A stretch of 64,000 nt of DNA from CAZTAR01 sp043813895 (GTDB lineage Bacteria; Planctomycetota; Phycisphaerae; UBA1845; UTPLA1): contig JBDRKQ010000101.1 in assembly GCA_043813895.1 (NCBI GenBank), positions 62,001 to 126,000 of the forward strand. The letters run 5' to 3'. Position numbers and translations under genes: made by a program. The first letter of the stretch is position 1. Each line of letters starts with the position of its first letter. A model generated the notes under the pieces. The model saw only the letters and a list, made by a program, of their open reading frames with translations. It ran no database searches and was not told the DNA's origin. This document shows, one piece after another, positions 40,101-49,219 of this stretch.

Positions 40101-40850
40101 CACGCGGCGCTGCACATGAATCCCGGATTGCTGTTCCACGGCGTGGACGCCTTGCGTGTCCTGAGCGGCGTCGTCCTTCAAGACGAGCCGATGACCTTGC
40201 GTTTCATGACGGCCAAGCCCCGGATCAGCGGGTCGGTCTTCGATGTCGACGTCGAAGTTCGCTCTCGCCGCCAGGATGGCAGCGAGGTCCGCCACGCCGG
40301 CGCGACCGTCGTACTGACCTCGCAACTGCCTGCGAGGCCTGTGGACGCCCTCCCGGACATGCCCGCGGAAGACCCCCACGAGCACGCCGCCGGGTACTTG
40401 TATGAGAACGTGCTCTTCCACGGCGAGCACTTCCACACAATCCAGACGCTGGAAGCATGTTCCGCACAAGGGCTGGTTGCGAAACTGCGCCCCGCCCCGC
40501 CGCCGCGAGCATGGATGGCTGACCCATTACGCAGCGACTGGATTACAGATCCGCTCGTGATCGACGGTGGATTCCAGATGGCGATCCTTTGGTGCCACGA
40601 CCGGATGGGGACGGTCTCGCTGCCCGCTTGCGTCGGTCGATACCGCCAGTATTGCCCGCGATTCCCCGTGGAAAACACAAGGACGATCCTGCGCGTTCGC
40701 GCTCACACGCCGCGCACAATGACCGGCGACCTGTTCTTCTTGGACGACCGGGGGCAACTCGTGGCTCGCATTGAGGAATACGAATGCACCGTGGATCGCT
40801 CATTGGAGGAGGCATTCCGCCGCCGGTCGATCTCAGGCACTGCAACGTAG
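34188..40850 (+). CDS. pfaA: PfaA-type PUFA synthase subunit: KS-AT-ACP-ACP-KR-DH
   Basis: A 2220-aa iterative synthase. KS about 14-470 ([11 protein letters not shown]214; EAHGTGT and GHTKAAAG histidines). AT about 580-885 (GHSYGE, S681). Two ACPs with the PUFA-type LG(V/I)DSIKRVEI motif (S1198, S1310). KR about 1560-1870 ([14 protein letters not shown]1806, Y1819). C-terminal PKS-type DH about 1935-2215 ([11 protein letters not shown]1953; DGGFQ, D2126). The domain order is that of PfaA/Pfa2, but two ACPs is fewer than the usual four to nine. Linkers about 955-1165 and 1355-1400 contain repeat-derived sequence. GTG 34188 has GAGG upstream; a GTG at 34176 overlaps that site. Confidence 0.93.
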   Translation: MSTVRHDEDHGRSPIAIVGMGCLFPGSNDLTAFWRALRRGDDGITDVPPTHWSIDDYFNADPKAPDRTCCRRGGFLSPVPFDPTEFGIPPTILEATDTSQLLGLLVAKAALEDAGYGESRDFNRERVSVLLGVTGLQELALPLAARLDHPIWRRALREAGVPPDQAEEVVNRITESYVGWQENSFPGLLGNVIAGRIANRLNLRGTNCAVDAACASALSAIHLAVLELEGRRCDMALAGGVDTLNHIFMYMCFSKTTAISPTGDARPFASDADGTVLGEGAGIVVLKRLDDAQRDGDRIYAVIAGIGTSSDGRSQSIYAPHAAGQARALRNAYRAAGIGPETVGLIEAHGTGTKVGDAAEFEGLSTVFREAQSDGRWCALGSVKSQIGHTKAAAGIAGLIKAALAIYHRAMPPTIKIREPSPKLNLEDSPFYLNTQLRPWLSSESNPRRAGVSAFGFGGSNFHAVLEEHRAALSEVAWDGSTQIIALSADTPDALSAELDRWSRRIKNEHFNEHALAYEAWLSRQAFSHEHEHRLLVVARLGDKLADLLDRAKAKLVEQDAHSTWRLPNAFYGSGKPSGKIAFLFPGQGSQYLGMGRDLASTFPEVLGAIEEADAVERDPAVRLGDMIYPVSVFTQDARDRQAEAVTRTDVAQPAIGAVSLGFCRLLQRFGLTPDMVAGHSYGELVALCVAGRYNAETLHRLSRLRGRLMAEGEGDRGTMLAVSAPLEELDKLVEAQGGDVVLANRNTPRQGVLSGSRDAIGLAYHVCKEQCLDAKLLRVSGAFHSPLMEGALGPFRNALAAVAFDPATIPVYANTTTAEYPADPSAARELLAKQLIRPVDFLGEVRKLYEAGARTFIEVGPKSVLTALVSAVLADHQHTAIAMDASSGRKPSLVDLARLLAQLAAQGYAVELERWERALPEPRKPKMVVPLLGANYRAASQESTAPHKPATPQETIGRQSEPRAQATGPVLEASSDSAIDQNEPVTHRQNDMTAPFPEAPPVSPASPPPPSKASQSPVLAEALRVVQDGLRAMQQLQKQTADAHERFLAGQEQAHRTIQELMESRHRLFAAGSDEPTAELFPRERSPDIQAAPNLRAASDPRVGRLCQPEVQTSGFEDPRRVLENPIPNSQSSIVNSHPAAPAAPVVDQQQHEAEPATFDRDAVESAVLAVVCEKTGYPREMVNLDMDIEADLGVDSIKRVEILAGIEERLPQWSGVSPEYIGGIRTLGEIVSFIESGDRESSLASPAAPAKTPTTTGLSSTSESPAAHAVDSQAFGDVLLSVVSELTGYPREMLDLAMDMEADLGIDSIKRVEIVAAVESRIPDLPPVKPEYMGSLRTLRQIVDCSCGKTDEASEATETTEAAKTTEATETTGGPFRDCGTGVSSVSPPPRRRCDSLATGSTTSAAPLDREVLQWTTLPKATPGSLSIASGHELWVTDDGSSLASAIADRLASAGHTPRLVDPLSAINAGHATPVGGLILVGRPGKPAGPTWEPTSEAELKAAFALLKHVAGDLRRAASRGGAILATVARMDGAFGLLGRGGFDPTHGGLAGLIKTAALEWPEVHCSAIDMTLDWNDAEAASAVVDELSTDGPIEVGLSPNGRRGLETVSAPVSAGTPILWEGDVVVVTGGARGVTAAAALALAQDCRTTLVLLGRSAPPDGEPQWLAGMETEADVKRAVLANEFAGNDKPTPRRLQTRCDRLLADREIRRNLDRIAKTGARVEYRSADVCDPDAVRATLTDLRTTLGPIRGLIHAAGVLEDRRIEEKTPEQFDRVFDTKVAGLRHLIDALDLDELRCVVLFSSVSGRYGNAGQVDYAVANEVLNKAARRLAARLPACRVRSINWGPWDGGMVGPSLRKVFLEQGIDLIPLAAGARCFVDELHHDDPAATEVVIGASLANRGKIESGTPNRDSAPPHDNCPPDARERRDDALLPAFERTLDLARHPFLESHVLGGRPVLPAAIIMEWLAHAALHMNPGLLFHGVDALRVLSGVVLQDEPMTLRFMTAKPRISGSVFDVDVEVRSRRQDGSEVRHAGATVVLTSQLPARPVDALPDMPAEDPHEHAAGYLYENVLFHGEHFHTIQTLEACSAQGLVAKLRPAPPPRAWMADPLRSDWITDPLVIDGGFQMAILWCHDRMGTVSLPACVGRYRQYCPRFPVENTRTILRVRAHTPRTMTGDLFFLDDRGQLVARIEEYECTVDRSLEEAFRRRSISGTAT
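37065..37097. repeat. Half-copy of family C repeat inside the PfaA-type gene
   Basis: CCAATCCGAGCCCAGAGCGC and the following AAGCGACGGGTCCC match the left half of the family C element at 54178-54262 almost base for base. It is read in frame in the AT-ACP linker ([10 protein letters not shown]). Confidence 0.75.
37523..37600. repeat. Family C fragment plus CAATCGTCAATCG motif inside the PfaA-type gene
   Basis: 37523-37568 aligns with the inner part of the 54178 element (GCAAACGAGCGGGTTCGAAG, then CGTCCTCGAAAACCC). It continues into CCCAATTCCCAATCGTCAAT, a sequence also seen inverted near 9527-9553. It encodes the linker [13 protein letters not shown], just before ACP1. Confidence 0.7.
38331..38373. 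repeat. Diverged family D palindrome inside the PfaA-type gene
   Basis: GGCACAGGCGTCTCGTCTGT resembles the GGCACCGGCGTCTCGCCGGT arm of family D. It lies in frame between ACP2 and the KR, beside a Thr/Glu-rich linker encoded by GAAACCACAGAAG-type repeats. Confidence 0.5.
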
Positions 40851-40859
40851 GGGGAAAAC

Positions 40860-43800
40860 GTGTCGCGCAACACGCCGATTGCCGTCGTCGGGCTGGGATG
40901 CATGTTCCCCGGCGCCGCCGACCCGCGGACGTTCTGGCGGAACATCCTCGCCAGGCTCGACACGACGCGCGAAGTGCCTGCAGGCCGCTGGGTGCTCGAC
41001 CCGCGGTCCGTGCTTTCCGATCGTCCCGATCCCGACTGCGTCTATTCCTTGCGGGGCTGCTTCGTCGACGACTTCTCGGTGGAGCCCACAGGCTTGCGCA
41101 TCGACGCATCGCTTCTGCGAGAACTCGATCCGTTGTACCTCGTCGCCCTGCACGCCGGACAACAGGCATTCCGCGACGGCATCACGGACAACCTCGATCT
41201 CTCGCGAGTCGGCGCGATCCTCGCCGCCATCGCCTTGCCAACCGACGGATCGTCCGCTATCACCAGGGAAACGTTCGGCCGCGTTTTCGAGGAAGCCGTA
41301 CTCCAAACGCAAGCGGGTGCCGCCAGCACGGGTGCCCCTTCCCTTCCAGGGGTGGGGGACGGATCGCAAGGGTGCCACTGGCGGCTTGCCCGCCAGTGCG
41401 ATCTCGCTCTCGAAAGCACCCAAAACACTGGCAGACAAGCTGCCAGTGGCACCCGTCATTCGATCCCTCACGAAGCCCTGGGCCCGCGCCGCGGCGAATT
41501 TTCCCAAGCCTGGCGTCGGCTGCAAACGAATCCGCTGAATCGGCGCGTCACGGGATTACCTGCTTCGTTGTTAGCAAACGCCATCGGCCTCGGCGGCGGC
41601 AGCTACACGCTGGACGCGGCCTGCGCCTCCTCACTCTACGCGCTGAAGCTTGCGTGTGACGAGCTCATCGACGGCCGCGCGGATGCCATGCTTGCAGGCG
41701 GCGTATCGAGGCCCGATTGCCTCTACACGCAGATGGGCTTCACGCAGCTCCGAGCGCTCTCCCCGTCCGGCCGGTGCTCGCCGTTCGACGCCGCTTCCGA
41801 TGGCCTCGTCGTCGGCGAAGGCGCCGGCGTCGTCCTGCTCAAGCGCCTCGACGACGCCGTTCGCGACGGAGACCGAGTTTACGGCGTGATCCGCGGTATT
41901 GGTCTGTCCAACGACATCGGCGGGAGCCTGCTCGCACCGGATTCCGAGGGACAAGTCCGCGCGATGCGGCAGGCATACGCCGCGACCGATTGGTCGCCGC
42001 ACGATATCGATCTCATCGAGTGTCACGGTACCGGCACTCCGCTCGGCGACGCTATCGAGATCGAGAGCCTGCGAGCGCTCTGGGGTGACCACGGATGGAA
42101 ACCGGGACAGTGCGCGATCGGTTCCATCAAGTCGATGATCGGCCATCTCCTCACGGCCGCCGGCGCGGCCGGGCTCATCAAAATCGTCCTCGCCCTGCGC
42201 GAGACAACACTGCCGCCCCAGGCCAACTTCCGCCGTTGCTCCGCGATGATCCCGCTCGAAGACAGCCCATTTCACGTCGCGACCGAGCCCATGCGCTGGC
42301 AGCGGCGACAAGACCACTCGCCCCGTCGCGCCGCCTTGAACGCATTCGGCTTCGGCGGCATCAACGCGCACGTCCTGCTCGAAGAATGGGACGCATCCCG
42401 CACAGCCCTCGTCCACAAGTCCGTCGCATTTCAAGCCGCCCGCGACAAGAAGATCCCAACGCCACAGAACTCGGCCGGCACGGAGGGCGAGCAGCGATCG
42501 CCCGCCATTGCGGTCGTTGGTATGGAGGCACGGCTCGCCGGCACGCCGTCGCTGCGCGCATTCCAGGAGTTGATCTTCCGAGGCGAATGCCTGACCCCGC
42601 GGGGCGCGGTTTTGGACAAACTCTCCATTCCCGTCGGGAAGTATCGCCTGCCGCCGAACGAGATCGCGGAAGTCCTGCCGCAGCAGTTGTTGATGTTGGA
42701 GACGGCGGCCGAGGCGATCCGCGATGCCGGGATGCCCATGCGAGGGCGCAGGCCGAACGTCGGCGTGCTCGTCGGCATGACACTGGACCTCAATACGACG
42801 AACTACCATCTGCGTTGGTGGCTTACCGATCAAGTCCGTCGGTGGGCGGCGCAATGCGGTCTGACCCTCACCGACGAGGAATCGACCCGGTGGCTCGGCG
42901 ATCTGCGCGAGGCCGTCGGCCCCGCGCTCAATGCCCCGCGGACTGTCGGCGCGCTTGGCAACATCATTGCCAGCCGGATCGCCCGCGAATTCGATCTCGG
43001 CGGTCCCAGCTTCGCGGTCTCCTGCGACGAAGCCTCCGGTATCCGCGCGCTGGAGATCGCCGTCAGGTCGCTCCAACATGACGAGATCAACGCCGCCATC
43101 GTCGGCGCGGTCGACCTCACGGCCGATCCCCGGAACCTCGCTACATCGCACTCAGGCCGGCCGGCCTCGTCGGCCGGCGCGTCGCAACGGTTCGACGCCT
43201 CCACCGCCGGACCTGCCTTCGGGGAAGGCGCCGCAGCCGTCGTCCTCAAACGGCTTGACGATGCCCAGCGCGACGGCGATCGGGTCTACGCGGTGATCCG
43301 CGGCATCGGCGCGGCGGGCGGAGGAGAATCGCCCGCGGACGGACCGTCAGAAAACACATGTGTGCTGGCTCTCGAACGGGCATACGCCGACGCGGGCGTG
43401 CCTCCCGAGTCCGTCAGTTACATCGAATCGCATGGCGGTAGCGACCCGGGCGGCGGCGATCCGGGCGGTGGCGCAGCCGAAGCAGCGGCACTGCGGCGGT
43501 TCTTCGGACAACGACGCGATCCCTTCGCCATCGGATCGATCAAGGCAAACATCGGCCACACCGGCGCGACCGCAGGGCTCGCCTCGTTCGTGAAGACGTG
43601 CCTCTGTCTCTACCAGGAGTTGCTTCCGCCCAACCGCAACGCCGAACGATCCGATGCAACGATCGAGTCCTGCGGCGATTTCCTGCACGTACCGCATCAC
43701 GCCCAATACTGGTTCAGAGATCGGACTGCCGGTCCCCGCCGAGCTGGTGTCAGCACAATGACACCCGACGGCAACTGCATGCACGTCGTGCTGGAGGGTA

Positions 43801-46800
43801 ACGAGTCGGCCGAAGACGACCATTCGATGGGGCGATCCCGACCCCTCGGCGCATGCGACAAGGCCGTCTTCGCCGTGGACGGTAGCGACGTCCCGGCACT
43901 GCTCGATGCGATCGACTCGTTGAAATCGTCCGTCGCCAAGACGCCGGGCAACATCGAATCCGTCGCCCGCCGCTGGTTCGCCCGACGACCGCCGAACGGC
44001 AATGCACGCGTGGCAGCCGCGTTTGTCGCAAGCTCGACCGACGCGTTGAACCACACGCTCGACGAAGCCCGACATGCGATCGCCGCCAATCCCGACAAGT
44101 CGCTCGATGGCCGCGATGGTGCGTTCTACAGCCCCCGGCCCCTGGGAGAAGACGCGAAACTCGCCTTCGTCTTCCCCGGCTCGGGCAATCACTACGCCGG
44201 GATGGGCCGAGCTATCGCCGCGCGCTGGCCCGAAGTGCCGCGCAGGCTGGATCGCGAGTCCGACTCCCTGAAAAGCCAATTCATGCCCCGCTGGTATGCC
44301 CCCTGGCGCGCGTCATGGCGCTCCGGATGGCAACGCGAGACGGATGCGGCCATCGTCCATTCGATGCACCGCATGATCTTCGGCCAAGTCTCTTACGGCG
44401 TCCTCGTGGCCGATCTGCTTCGCCGCTTCGGCATTCAACCCGATGCCGTCATCGGCTACAGTTTGGGCGAGTCCGTCGGGCTCTTCGCTCTCCGCGCGTG
44501 GCCCGATCGCGACGAGATGCTGAAGCGGATGCAGGCCTCACCGCTCTTCGAGACCGACCTCGCCGGACCCTGCAATGCCGTCCGGTCCGCATGGGGAATA
44601 CCACCGGATCAGTCGGTTGACTGGCATGCCGTCGTCGTGGGCCGGCCGGAGCCGGTCGTTCGAGAAGCGCTGACCGGCGTCCCCCATGCGCGGCTCTTGA
44701 TCGTCAACACGCCCGACGAGTGCGTCCTGGGCGGTTTGCGGGCCGACGTCGAAACGGTCACGACGAGGCTCGGATGCAAGGCGATTCCCGTCGTCGGCGT
44801 CCCGGCCGTTCACTGTGAGGTCGTCCGCGAGGTCGAGGAAGCATACCGAGACCTCCACTTCTTGCCGACGCACTGTCCCGCCAACGTTCGGTTTTACAGC
44901 GCCGTCCTGGCCCGAGCCTACGATGTCGATCGCCAGGCTGCCGCCGACTCGATCACCGGCCAGGCCGTGGCAGGCTTCGACTTCCCCGCGCTCGTCAACC
45001 AGGCGTATGAGGACGGCGTGCGTCTCTTCGTCGAGATCGGGCCGCAGGCTTCGTGTTCGCGGATGATCGCCAAGATACTGGCCGGCCGCCCACACATGGC
45101 CAGATCGGCGTCGCAACGTGGTGAAGATGAAGTCGCGACGGTCCTGAGGCTCTTGGCCGCATTGATCGCCGAGCGGGTACCGGTCGATTTGACCAGCCTC
45201 TACGACGGCGAATCGCCAAAGTCAGACAATGTCCGCACTGAATGCAGAGATGTGCACACGTCCACTGTCGACGTGCCTCTGGGAATCCAACTTGCGCAGC
45301 CGCCAAGTGCCCCAGGCCTCGTGGAGCCCTCAAGAGCCCCAGGCCTTGGCCGGGGGGTGGCCACGCAATCCGCCAAAGAGCTTCCCGCCGCCAAAGCCGA
45401 GGATGCTTCTACGCAAAACGCAGATACAAACGCGGACGCAACAAACGCACTGACGACAAGTGCCACGGCGACGGCACGTGCCCACGACGCATTCCTGCGT
45501 TTCTCCGGCACGGCCACCGAAGGCATGCACCGGGCGCTGGCTTTCCAGACACAGCTACTCGAAATGATCATTGCCGACGGCGGCGTTGATCCGAGTCTCT
45601 TGGCGGAACTGCCGCCACGGGCTCCCGTAGCACTACCGGAAACTCAACTCGATGCCAGTGCCGTGCATGCGCCGGGAGCACCGTCATATCCGCGCGAACT
45701 GTGCATGGAGTTTGCCGTGGGCTCAGTCGCACAAGTCCTGGGTCCGCGGTTTGCCGAAGTGGACGACTATCCCGTTCGCGTTCGGCTTCCGGACGAGCCG
45801 TTGATGCTCGTCGATCGCATCCTCGCGGTCGAAGGCGACAAGTGCTCGCTGACGAGTGGCAGGATCGTCACGGAGCACGACGTCCTGCCCGGCAAGTGGT
45901 ATCTCGACGGCGACCGGTGTCCCACTTGCATCACGGTGGAAGCAGGTCAGGCGGACCTCTTCTTGTCGAGCTACCTGGGCATCGATCTGGCCGTTCAGGG
46001 CCGGCGGTCGTACCGGCTGCTTGATGCTACCGTCACGTTCCACCGCGGCCTTCCCCGGCCCGGCGAGGTCGTTCGCTACGACATTCGGATCGAGCGGTTC
46101 GTCCGACAAGGCGACGTGTGGCTCTTCTTCTTTCAGTTTGACGGCGCCATCCGCGGCGAGCCGATGATTTCCATGCGCGACGGGTGCGCCGGCTTCTTCA
46201 CCGCGGAGGAAATCAAAAAGTCCGGTGGCATCGTCCTGACGCCCAAGGACGCCGAGCCCGCTCCAGGTCGCGCCGTAGTACAAAACACTGGCAGACAAGC
46301 TGCCAGTGGCACGCTGGAGGATTGGCGCACGCCACTGCCGATGGCGGTCGAATCCTACGACGACGCCGCCCTCGCCGCCTCCCGGCGCGGAGACCTGGCC
46401 GGCTGCTTCGGGCCCCGTTTCGCGGACCTGCCGCTGACCGAGCCGCCGCGCCTGCCCGACGGGCGGATGAAGCTGATCGATCGCGTGCTGGAGATAAATC
46501 CCGATGGCGGACGGTTCGGCCTGGGCGTGATCCGTGCCGAGGCCGACATCCACCCCGACGATTGGTTCCTCACCTGCCACTTCGTCGACGACATGGTCAT
46601 GCCCGGCACACTTATGTACGAGTGCTGCCTGCACGCGCTACGGTTCTTCCTGCTGAGAATGGGCTGGGTCGGTGAGCACGCCGATGTGGTCTACGAGCCC
46701 GTCCCCGGCGTTGCCAGCTCTTTGAAGTGCCGCGGCCCGGTCACCCCCGCTACACGCAAGGCAACGTATCAAGTGGAGATCACGGAAATCGGATATCGTC

Positions 46801-48176
46801 CCGAACCATACGTCATTGCCGACGCCCTGATGTTCGCCGACGGCCGGCGCATCGTGCAGGTCACGGACATGTCGCTCCGACTGACCGGCCTGACGCGCGA
46901 GGGTGTTGAGGGTCTGTGGCGAGATCAGAAGGAGGTAGCAGAACGGGCCAGGGGGCTCAGGGATAGAGGTATCGACGGGTTGAGGGAAGAGGCCGCGACC
47001 TGTGGTCGCGGTGTCCTCACGAAGCCGCTGTTCGATCGCGACCACTTCCTGGCCTTTGCGATCGGCAAGCCTTCGGATGCCTTTGGTGAGCCTTATCGCG
47101 TGTTCGACGAGGAGCGGCGGATTGCCCGGCTCCCGGGGCCGCCCTACCAGTTCATCGACCGGGTCGTCGCGATCGAGCCGCACGCCTGGAAGCTCGAACC
47201 CGGTGGGTGGGTGGAGGCCGAGTACGATGTCCCGCCCGATGCCTGGTACTTCCGCGCGAACCGTCAGGCGTCGATGCCGTTCAGCGTCCTCCTGGAAATC
47301 CCCCTGCAAACATGTGGCTGGCTGGCGGCGTATCTCGGATCGGCCCTCAAGAGCAACGACGACCTGTCCTTCCGCAACCTCGGCGGAACGGCCACGCTGC
47401 ACGAAGAGGTCTTCTCCGATTCCGGCACGTTGACGTCCTGCGTCAGGCTCACAGACGTCTCCCATGCAGGCGGCATGATCGTCGAGAAGTTCGAGATGCA
47501 GCTCCTGCGGCAGGGACGGTCCGTCTATGAGGGACACACGACATTCGGCTTCTTCTCCAGCGCCGCGCTTGCCCGCCAGATCGGCGTCCGCGATGCCGCC
47601 GACCGCATCTTCACACCACGAGCCGAAGACATCCATCGCGCCAGCCAGGTTGCCTTCGAGGATATTCCGCCGCTGACACCCGACGATCCGGATTCCGTCG
47701 AGGCCATCCCTGGCGCGCTGCCCGCCCGCGCGTTTCGCATGATCGACGAGATCGACGTACTGCTTCCCGACGGCGGACCGCACGGCTTGGGATATGTTCA
47801 CGGCAGAGCCAACGTCGATCCTGAGGCGTGGTTCTTCAAGGCGCACTTCTACCAGGACCCGGTATGGCCCGGTTCGCTGGGACTCGAGTCCTTCCTTCAG
47901 TTGTTGAAGGTGTTTGCGGTCGCGTGCTGGGGGCCGGATGTCCAGGACACGCATCGCTTCGAGCCGATCGCCCGCGGCATCGAACACACATGGAAGTACC
48001 GCGGCCAGATCATCCCGACCAACAAGCTCGTCGAGGTCGAGGCCGTCATCAAACGCCGCGACGACGCACGACGCCTGCTTGTGGCCGACGGGTTCCTCAA
48101 GGTGGACGGGCTGCCCATCTACGAGATGCTCGACTTCTCGCTCCGCATGGTGCAAGATGGGATGGTTAACGAATAA
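40860..48176 (+). CDS. pfaC: PfaC-type PUFA synthase subunit with fused acyltransferase: KS-CLF-AT-DH-DH
   Basis: A 2438-aa subunit. KS about 5-540 (LDAACASSLY, C255; ECHGTGT). Chain-length-factor domain about 545-990, where the KS cysteine position is glutamate (VSCDEASG, E724). PfaB-like AT about 1100-1420 (GYSLGES, S1201). Ala/Thr linker, then four hot-dog folds in two pairs: about 1641-1782, 1864-2011 (CHFVDDMVMPG, H1907), 2091-2237 (SMPFSVLLE) and 2287-2438 (AHFYQDPVWPG, H2329). The pairs are FabA-like dehydratase/isomerases that make cis double bonds. The fusion matches Pfa3 of terrestrial myxobacteria but lacks the AGPAT. Starts at GTG 40860, 9 bases after the PfaA-type gene. Several linkers contain in-frame palindromic repeats. 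Confidence 0.93.
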   Translation: MSRNTPIAVVGLGCMFPGAADPRTFWRNILARLDTTREVPAGRWVLDPRSVLSDRPDPDCVYSLRGCFVDDFSVEPTGLRIDASLLRELDPLYLVALHAGQQAFRDGITDNLDLSRVGAILAAIALPTDGSSAITRETFGRVFEEAVLQTQAGAASTGAPSLPGVGDGSQGCHWRLARQCDLALESTQNTGRQAASGTRHSIPHEALGPRRGEFSQAWRRLQTNPLNRRVTGLPASLLANAIGLGGGSYTLDAACASSLYALKLACDELIDGRADAMLAGGVSRPDCLYTQMGFTQLRALSPSGRCSPFDAASDGLVVGEGAGVVLLKRLDDAVRDGDRVYGVIRGIGLSNDIGGSLLAPDSEGQVRAMRQAYAATDWSPHDIDLIECHGTGTPLGDAIEIESLRALWGDHGWKPGQCAIGSIKSMIGHLLTAAGAAGLIKIVLALRETTLPPQANFRRCSAMIPLEDSPFHVATEPMRWQRRQDHSPRRAALNAFGFGGINAHVLLEEWDASRTALVHKSVAFQAARDKKIPTPQNSAGTEGEQRSPAIAVVGMEARLAGTPSLRAFQELIFRGECLTPRGAVLDKLSIPVGKYRLPPNEIAEVLPQQLLMLETAAEAIRDAGMPMRGRRPNVGVLVGMTLDLNTTNYHLRWWLTDQVRRWAAQCGLTLTDEESTRWLGDLREAVGPALNAPRTVGALGNIIASRIAREFDLGGPSFAVSCDEASGIRALEIAVRSLQHDEINAAIVGAVDLTADPRNLATSHSGRPASSAGASQRFDASTAGPAFGEGAAAVVLKRLDDAQRDGDRVYAVIRGIGAAGGGESPADGPSENTCVLALERAYADAGVPPESVSYIESHGGSDPGGGDPGGGAAEAAALRRFFGQRRDPFAIGSIKANIGHTGATAGLASFVKTCLCLYQELLPPNRNAERSDATIESCGDFLHVPHHAQYWFRDRTAGPRRAGVSTMTPDGNCMHVVLEGNESAEDDHSMGRSRPLGACDKAVFAVDGSDVPALLDAIDSLKSSVAKTPGNIESVARRWFARRPPNGNARVAAAFVASSTDALNHTLDEARHAIAANPDKSLDGRDGAFYSPRPLGEDAKLAFVFPGSGNHYAGMGRAIAARWPEVPRRLDRESDSLKSQFMPRWYAPWRASWRSGWQRETDAAIVHSMHRMIFGQVSYGVLVADLLRRFGIQPDAVIGYSLGESVGLFALRAWPDRDEMLKRMQASPLFETDLAGPCNAVRSAWGIPPDQSVDWHAVVVGRPEPVVREALTGVPHARLLIVNTPDECVLGGLRADVETVTTRLGCKAIPVVGVPAVHCEVVREVEEAYRDLHFLPTHCPANVRFYSAVLARAYDVDRQAAADSITGQAVAGFDFPALVNQAYEDGVRLFVEIGPQASCSRMIAKILAGRPHMARSASQRGEDEVATVLRLLAALIAERVPVDLTSLYDGESPKSDNVRTECRDVHTSTVDVPLGIQLAQPPSAPGLVEPSRAPGLGRGVATQSAKELPAAKAEDASTQNADTNADATNALTTSATATARAHDAFLRFSGTATEGMHRALAFQTQLLEMIIADGGVDPSLLAELPPRAPVALPETQLDASAVHAPGAPSYPRELCMEFAVGSVAQVLGPRFAEVDDYPVRVRLPDEPLMLVDRILAVEGDKCSLTSGRIVTEHDVLPGKWYLDGDRCPTCITVEAGQADLFLSSYLGIDLAVQGRRSYRLLDATVTFHRGLPRPGEVVRYDIRIERFVRQGDVWLFFFQFDGAIRGEPMISMRDGCAGFFTAEEIKKSGGIVLTPKDAEPAPGRAVVQNTGRQAASGTLEDWRTPLPMAVESYDDAALAASRRGDLAGCFGPRFADLPLTEPPRLPDGRMKLIDRVLEINPDGGRFGLGVIRAEADIHPDDWFLTCHFVDDMVMPGTLMYECCLHALRFFLLRMGWVGEHADVVYEPVPGVASSLKCRGPVTPATRKATYQVEITEIGYRPEPYVIADALMFADGRRIVQVTDMSLRLTGLTREGVEGLWRDQKEVAERARGLRDRGIDGLREEAATCGRGVLTKPLFDRDHFLAFAIGKPSDAFGEPYRVFDEERRIARLPGPPYQFIDRVVAIEPHAWKLEPGGWVEAEYDVPPDAWYFRANRQASMPFSVLLEIPLQTCGWLAAYLGSALKSNDDLSFRNLGGTATLHEEVFSDSGTLTSCVRLTDVSHAGGMIVEKFEMQLLRQGRSVYEGHTTFGFFSSAALARQIGVRDAADRIFTPRAEDIHRASQVAFEDIPPLTPDDPDSVEAIPGALPARAFRMIDEIDVLLPDGGPHGLGYVHGRANVDPEAWFFKAHFYQDPVWPGSLGLESFLQLLKVFAVACWGPDVQDTHRFEPIARGIEHTWKYRGQIIPTNKLVEVEAVIKRRDDARRLLVADGFLKVDGLPIYEMLDFSLRMVQDGMVNE
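41371..41454. repeat. Complete family B palindrome in frame inside the KS of the PfaC-type gene
   Basis: An 84-bp copy (exactly 28 codons) begins GGTGCCACTGGCGGCTTGCC and ends GCCAGTGGCACCC. It is read as HWRLARQCDLALESTQNTG within KS1, upstream of the active-site cysteine. A second hairpin (GGGTGCCCCTTCCC..GGTGGGGG) lies just before it. The frame stays open across both. Confidence 0.85.
43156..43180. repeat. GGCCGGCC palindrome in the CLF coding region
   Basis: GCCGGCCGGCCTCGTCGGCC is a short hairpin read as SGRPASSAG in a surface-loop position of the CLF domain. Confidence 0.45.
46284..46312. repeat. Half-copy of family B in frame between hot-dog domains 1 and 2
   Basis: AACACTGGCAGACAAGCTGC followed by CAGTGGCAC is identical to the right half of the copy at 41371-41454. 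It encodes NTGRQAASGT, the same peptide as in the KS copy. Confidence 0.8.
46985..47008. repeat. CGCGACCTGTGGTCGCGG palindrome in frame in the DH-DH linker
   Basis: A hairpin (GCCGCGACCTGTGGTCGCGG) read as AATCGRG between the second and third hot-dog folds. Confidence 0.5.
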
Positions 48177-48177
48177 G

Positions 48178-48256
48178 GGTGGCACCGGCGTCTCGCCGGT
48201 GAGGCGGAAAGACCGCTACCCTCTTGGCACAACCGGCGAGACGCCGGTGCCACCCG
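48178..48256. repeat. Family D palindrome (GGCACCGGCGTCTCGCCGGTG)
   Basis: Full copy just after the PfaC-type stop: GGTGGCACCGGCGTCTCGCC..GGCGAGACGCCGGTGCCACC. It is followed by CAGGCGAACGTCAAATGCCA, nearly repeated after the copy at 50030-50104. It could act as a transcript end for the synthase operon. Confidence 0.85.
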
Positions 48257-48299
48257 GGATGCCAGTGCTGCAGGCGAACGTCAAATGCCACGGCCGTAC

Positions 48300-49178
48300 A
48301 TGATCCCGTTCACCAAGATGCACGGACTTGGCAACGACTATGTCTTCGTCGATTGCCTCGATGTGAGCCTGGCCGGCGTGGACATCCCTGCGCTGGCTCG
48401 TGCGACCAGCGATCGACATCGCGGCGTGGGCTCCGACGGCCTCATCCTCATTTGCCCACCGGATGACGGTGTCGAAGCACACGCGAGGATGGAGGTGTAC
48501 AACGCCGACGGCTCGCGCGCCGAGATGTGCGGCAACGGCATCCGCTGTGTCGCCAAGTACGTGATCGAAAGCGGCATTGCCTCGGGCAAGTGCGTAGCCG
48601 ACCGCCGGGCCGTCAGAATCCAGACCGACCGCGGCGTTCGCGCCCTGGAGGCATACCTATCCAACGGATTGGTGCAGCGCGTCCGCGTGGACATGGGGCG
48701 GCCGATCCTCGAGCCCGGCAAGATACCGGTGGATGTGCCTGGCGATCGCTGCGTCCGTGTTCCCTTGTCGGTAGGCGGCGCGAGCTACGTGACGACGTGC
48801 GTGTCGATGGGGAACCCGCACGCCGTCGTGTTCGTCCCCGATCCGGACGCGATCGATCTGGCCGCACTGGGCCGGCAGGTTGAACATCTCCCGCTCTTTC
48901 CCAATCGCGTAAACCTCCACCTCGCAGGCGTGCAGTCGCGGCAGTCCGCCGTCATGAGAACCTGGGAACGCGGCAGCGGCCTGACCATGGCCTGTGGGAC
49001 GGGCGCGTGCGCGGTCCTCGTTGCCGGCGTGCTAGAAGGCAGGCTCGATCGTGCCGCCACGATCCGCCTTCCTGGCGGCGATCTGTCCATTGAGTGGGTC
49101 CAAGAGTCTTCCGAAGCCAGCGCCGTCTGTATGACTGGACCGGCCGTCGAGGTCTTCCGTGGCGAGTGGCCGACTTGA
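48300..49178 (+). CDS. dapF: Diaminopimelate epimerase
   Basis: A 292-aa cofactor-independent racemase that converts LL- to meso-diaminopimelate for lysine and peptidoglycan. The start FTKMHGLGNDYVF, the first catalytic cysteine in EMCGNGIRC and the second in MACGTGACA are intact. ATG 48300 (MIPFTKMHG) is chosen; an ATG 15 bases upstream lies in repeat-like sequence. It lies between two repeat copies, downstream of the synthase operon. Confidence 0.95.
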   Translation: MIPFTKMHGLGNDYVFVDCLDVSLAGVDIPALARATSDRHRGVGSDGLILICPPDDGVEAHARMEVYNADGSRAEMCGNGIRCVAKYVIESGIASGKCVADRRAVRIQTDRGVRALEAYLSNGLVQRVRVDMGRPILEPGKIPVDVPGDRCVRVPLSVGGASYVTTCVSMGNPHAVVFVPDPDAIDLAALGRQVEHLPLFPNRVNLHLAGVQSRQSAVMRTWERGSGLTMACGTGACAVLVAGVLEGRLDRAATIRLPGGDLSIEWVQESSEASAVCMTGPAVEVFRGEWPT

Positions 49179-49219
49179 TTTTCGCGGCTGCGCGGGTAGT
49201 CTCGTGCGTGTTAAGCGGG

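Noticed and set aside
34188..40850. Modular type I polyketide synthase for an antibiotic-like product
   Set aside because: The tandem ACPs with [11 protein letters not shown], adjacent PfaD and KS-CLF-AT-DH-DH partner point to an iterative PUFA-type synthase instead.
41631..43151. Antisense frames (about 506 and 515 codons) inside the PfaC-type gene
   Set aside because: They mirror KS/CLF and hot-dog coding sequence and have no domain of their own.
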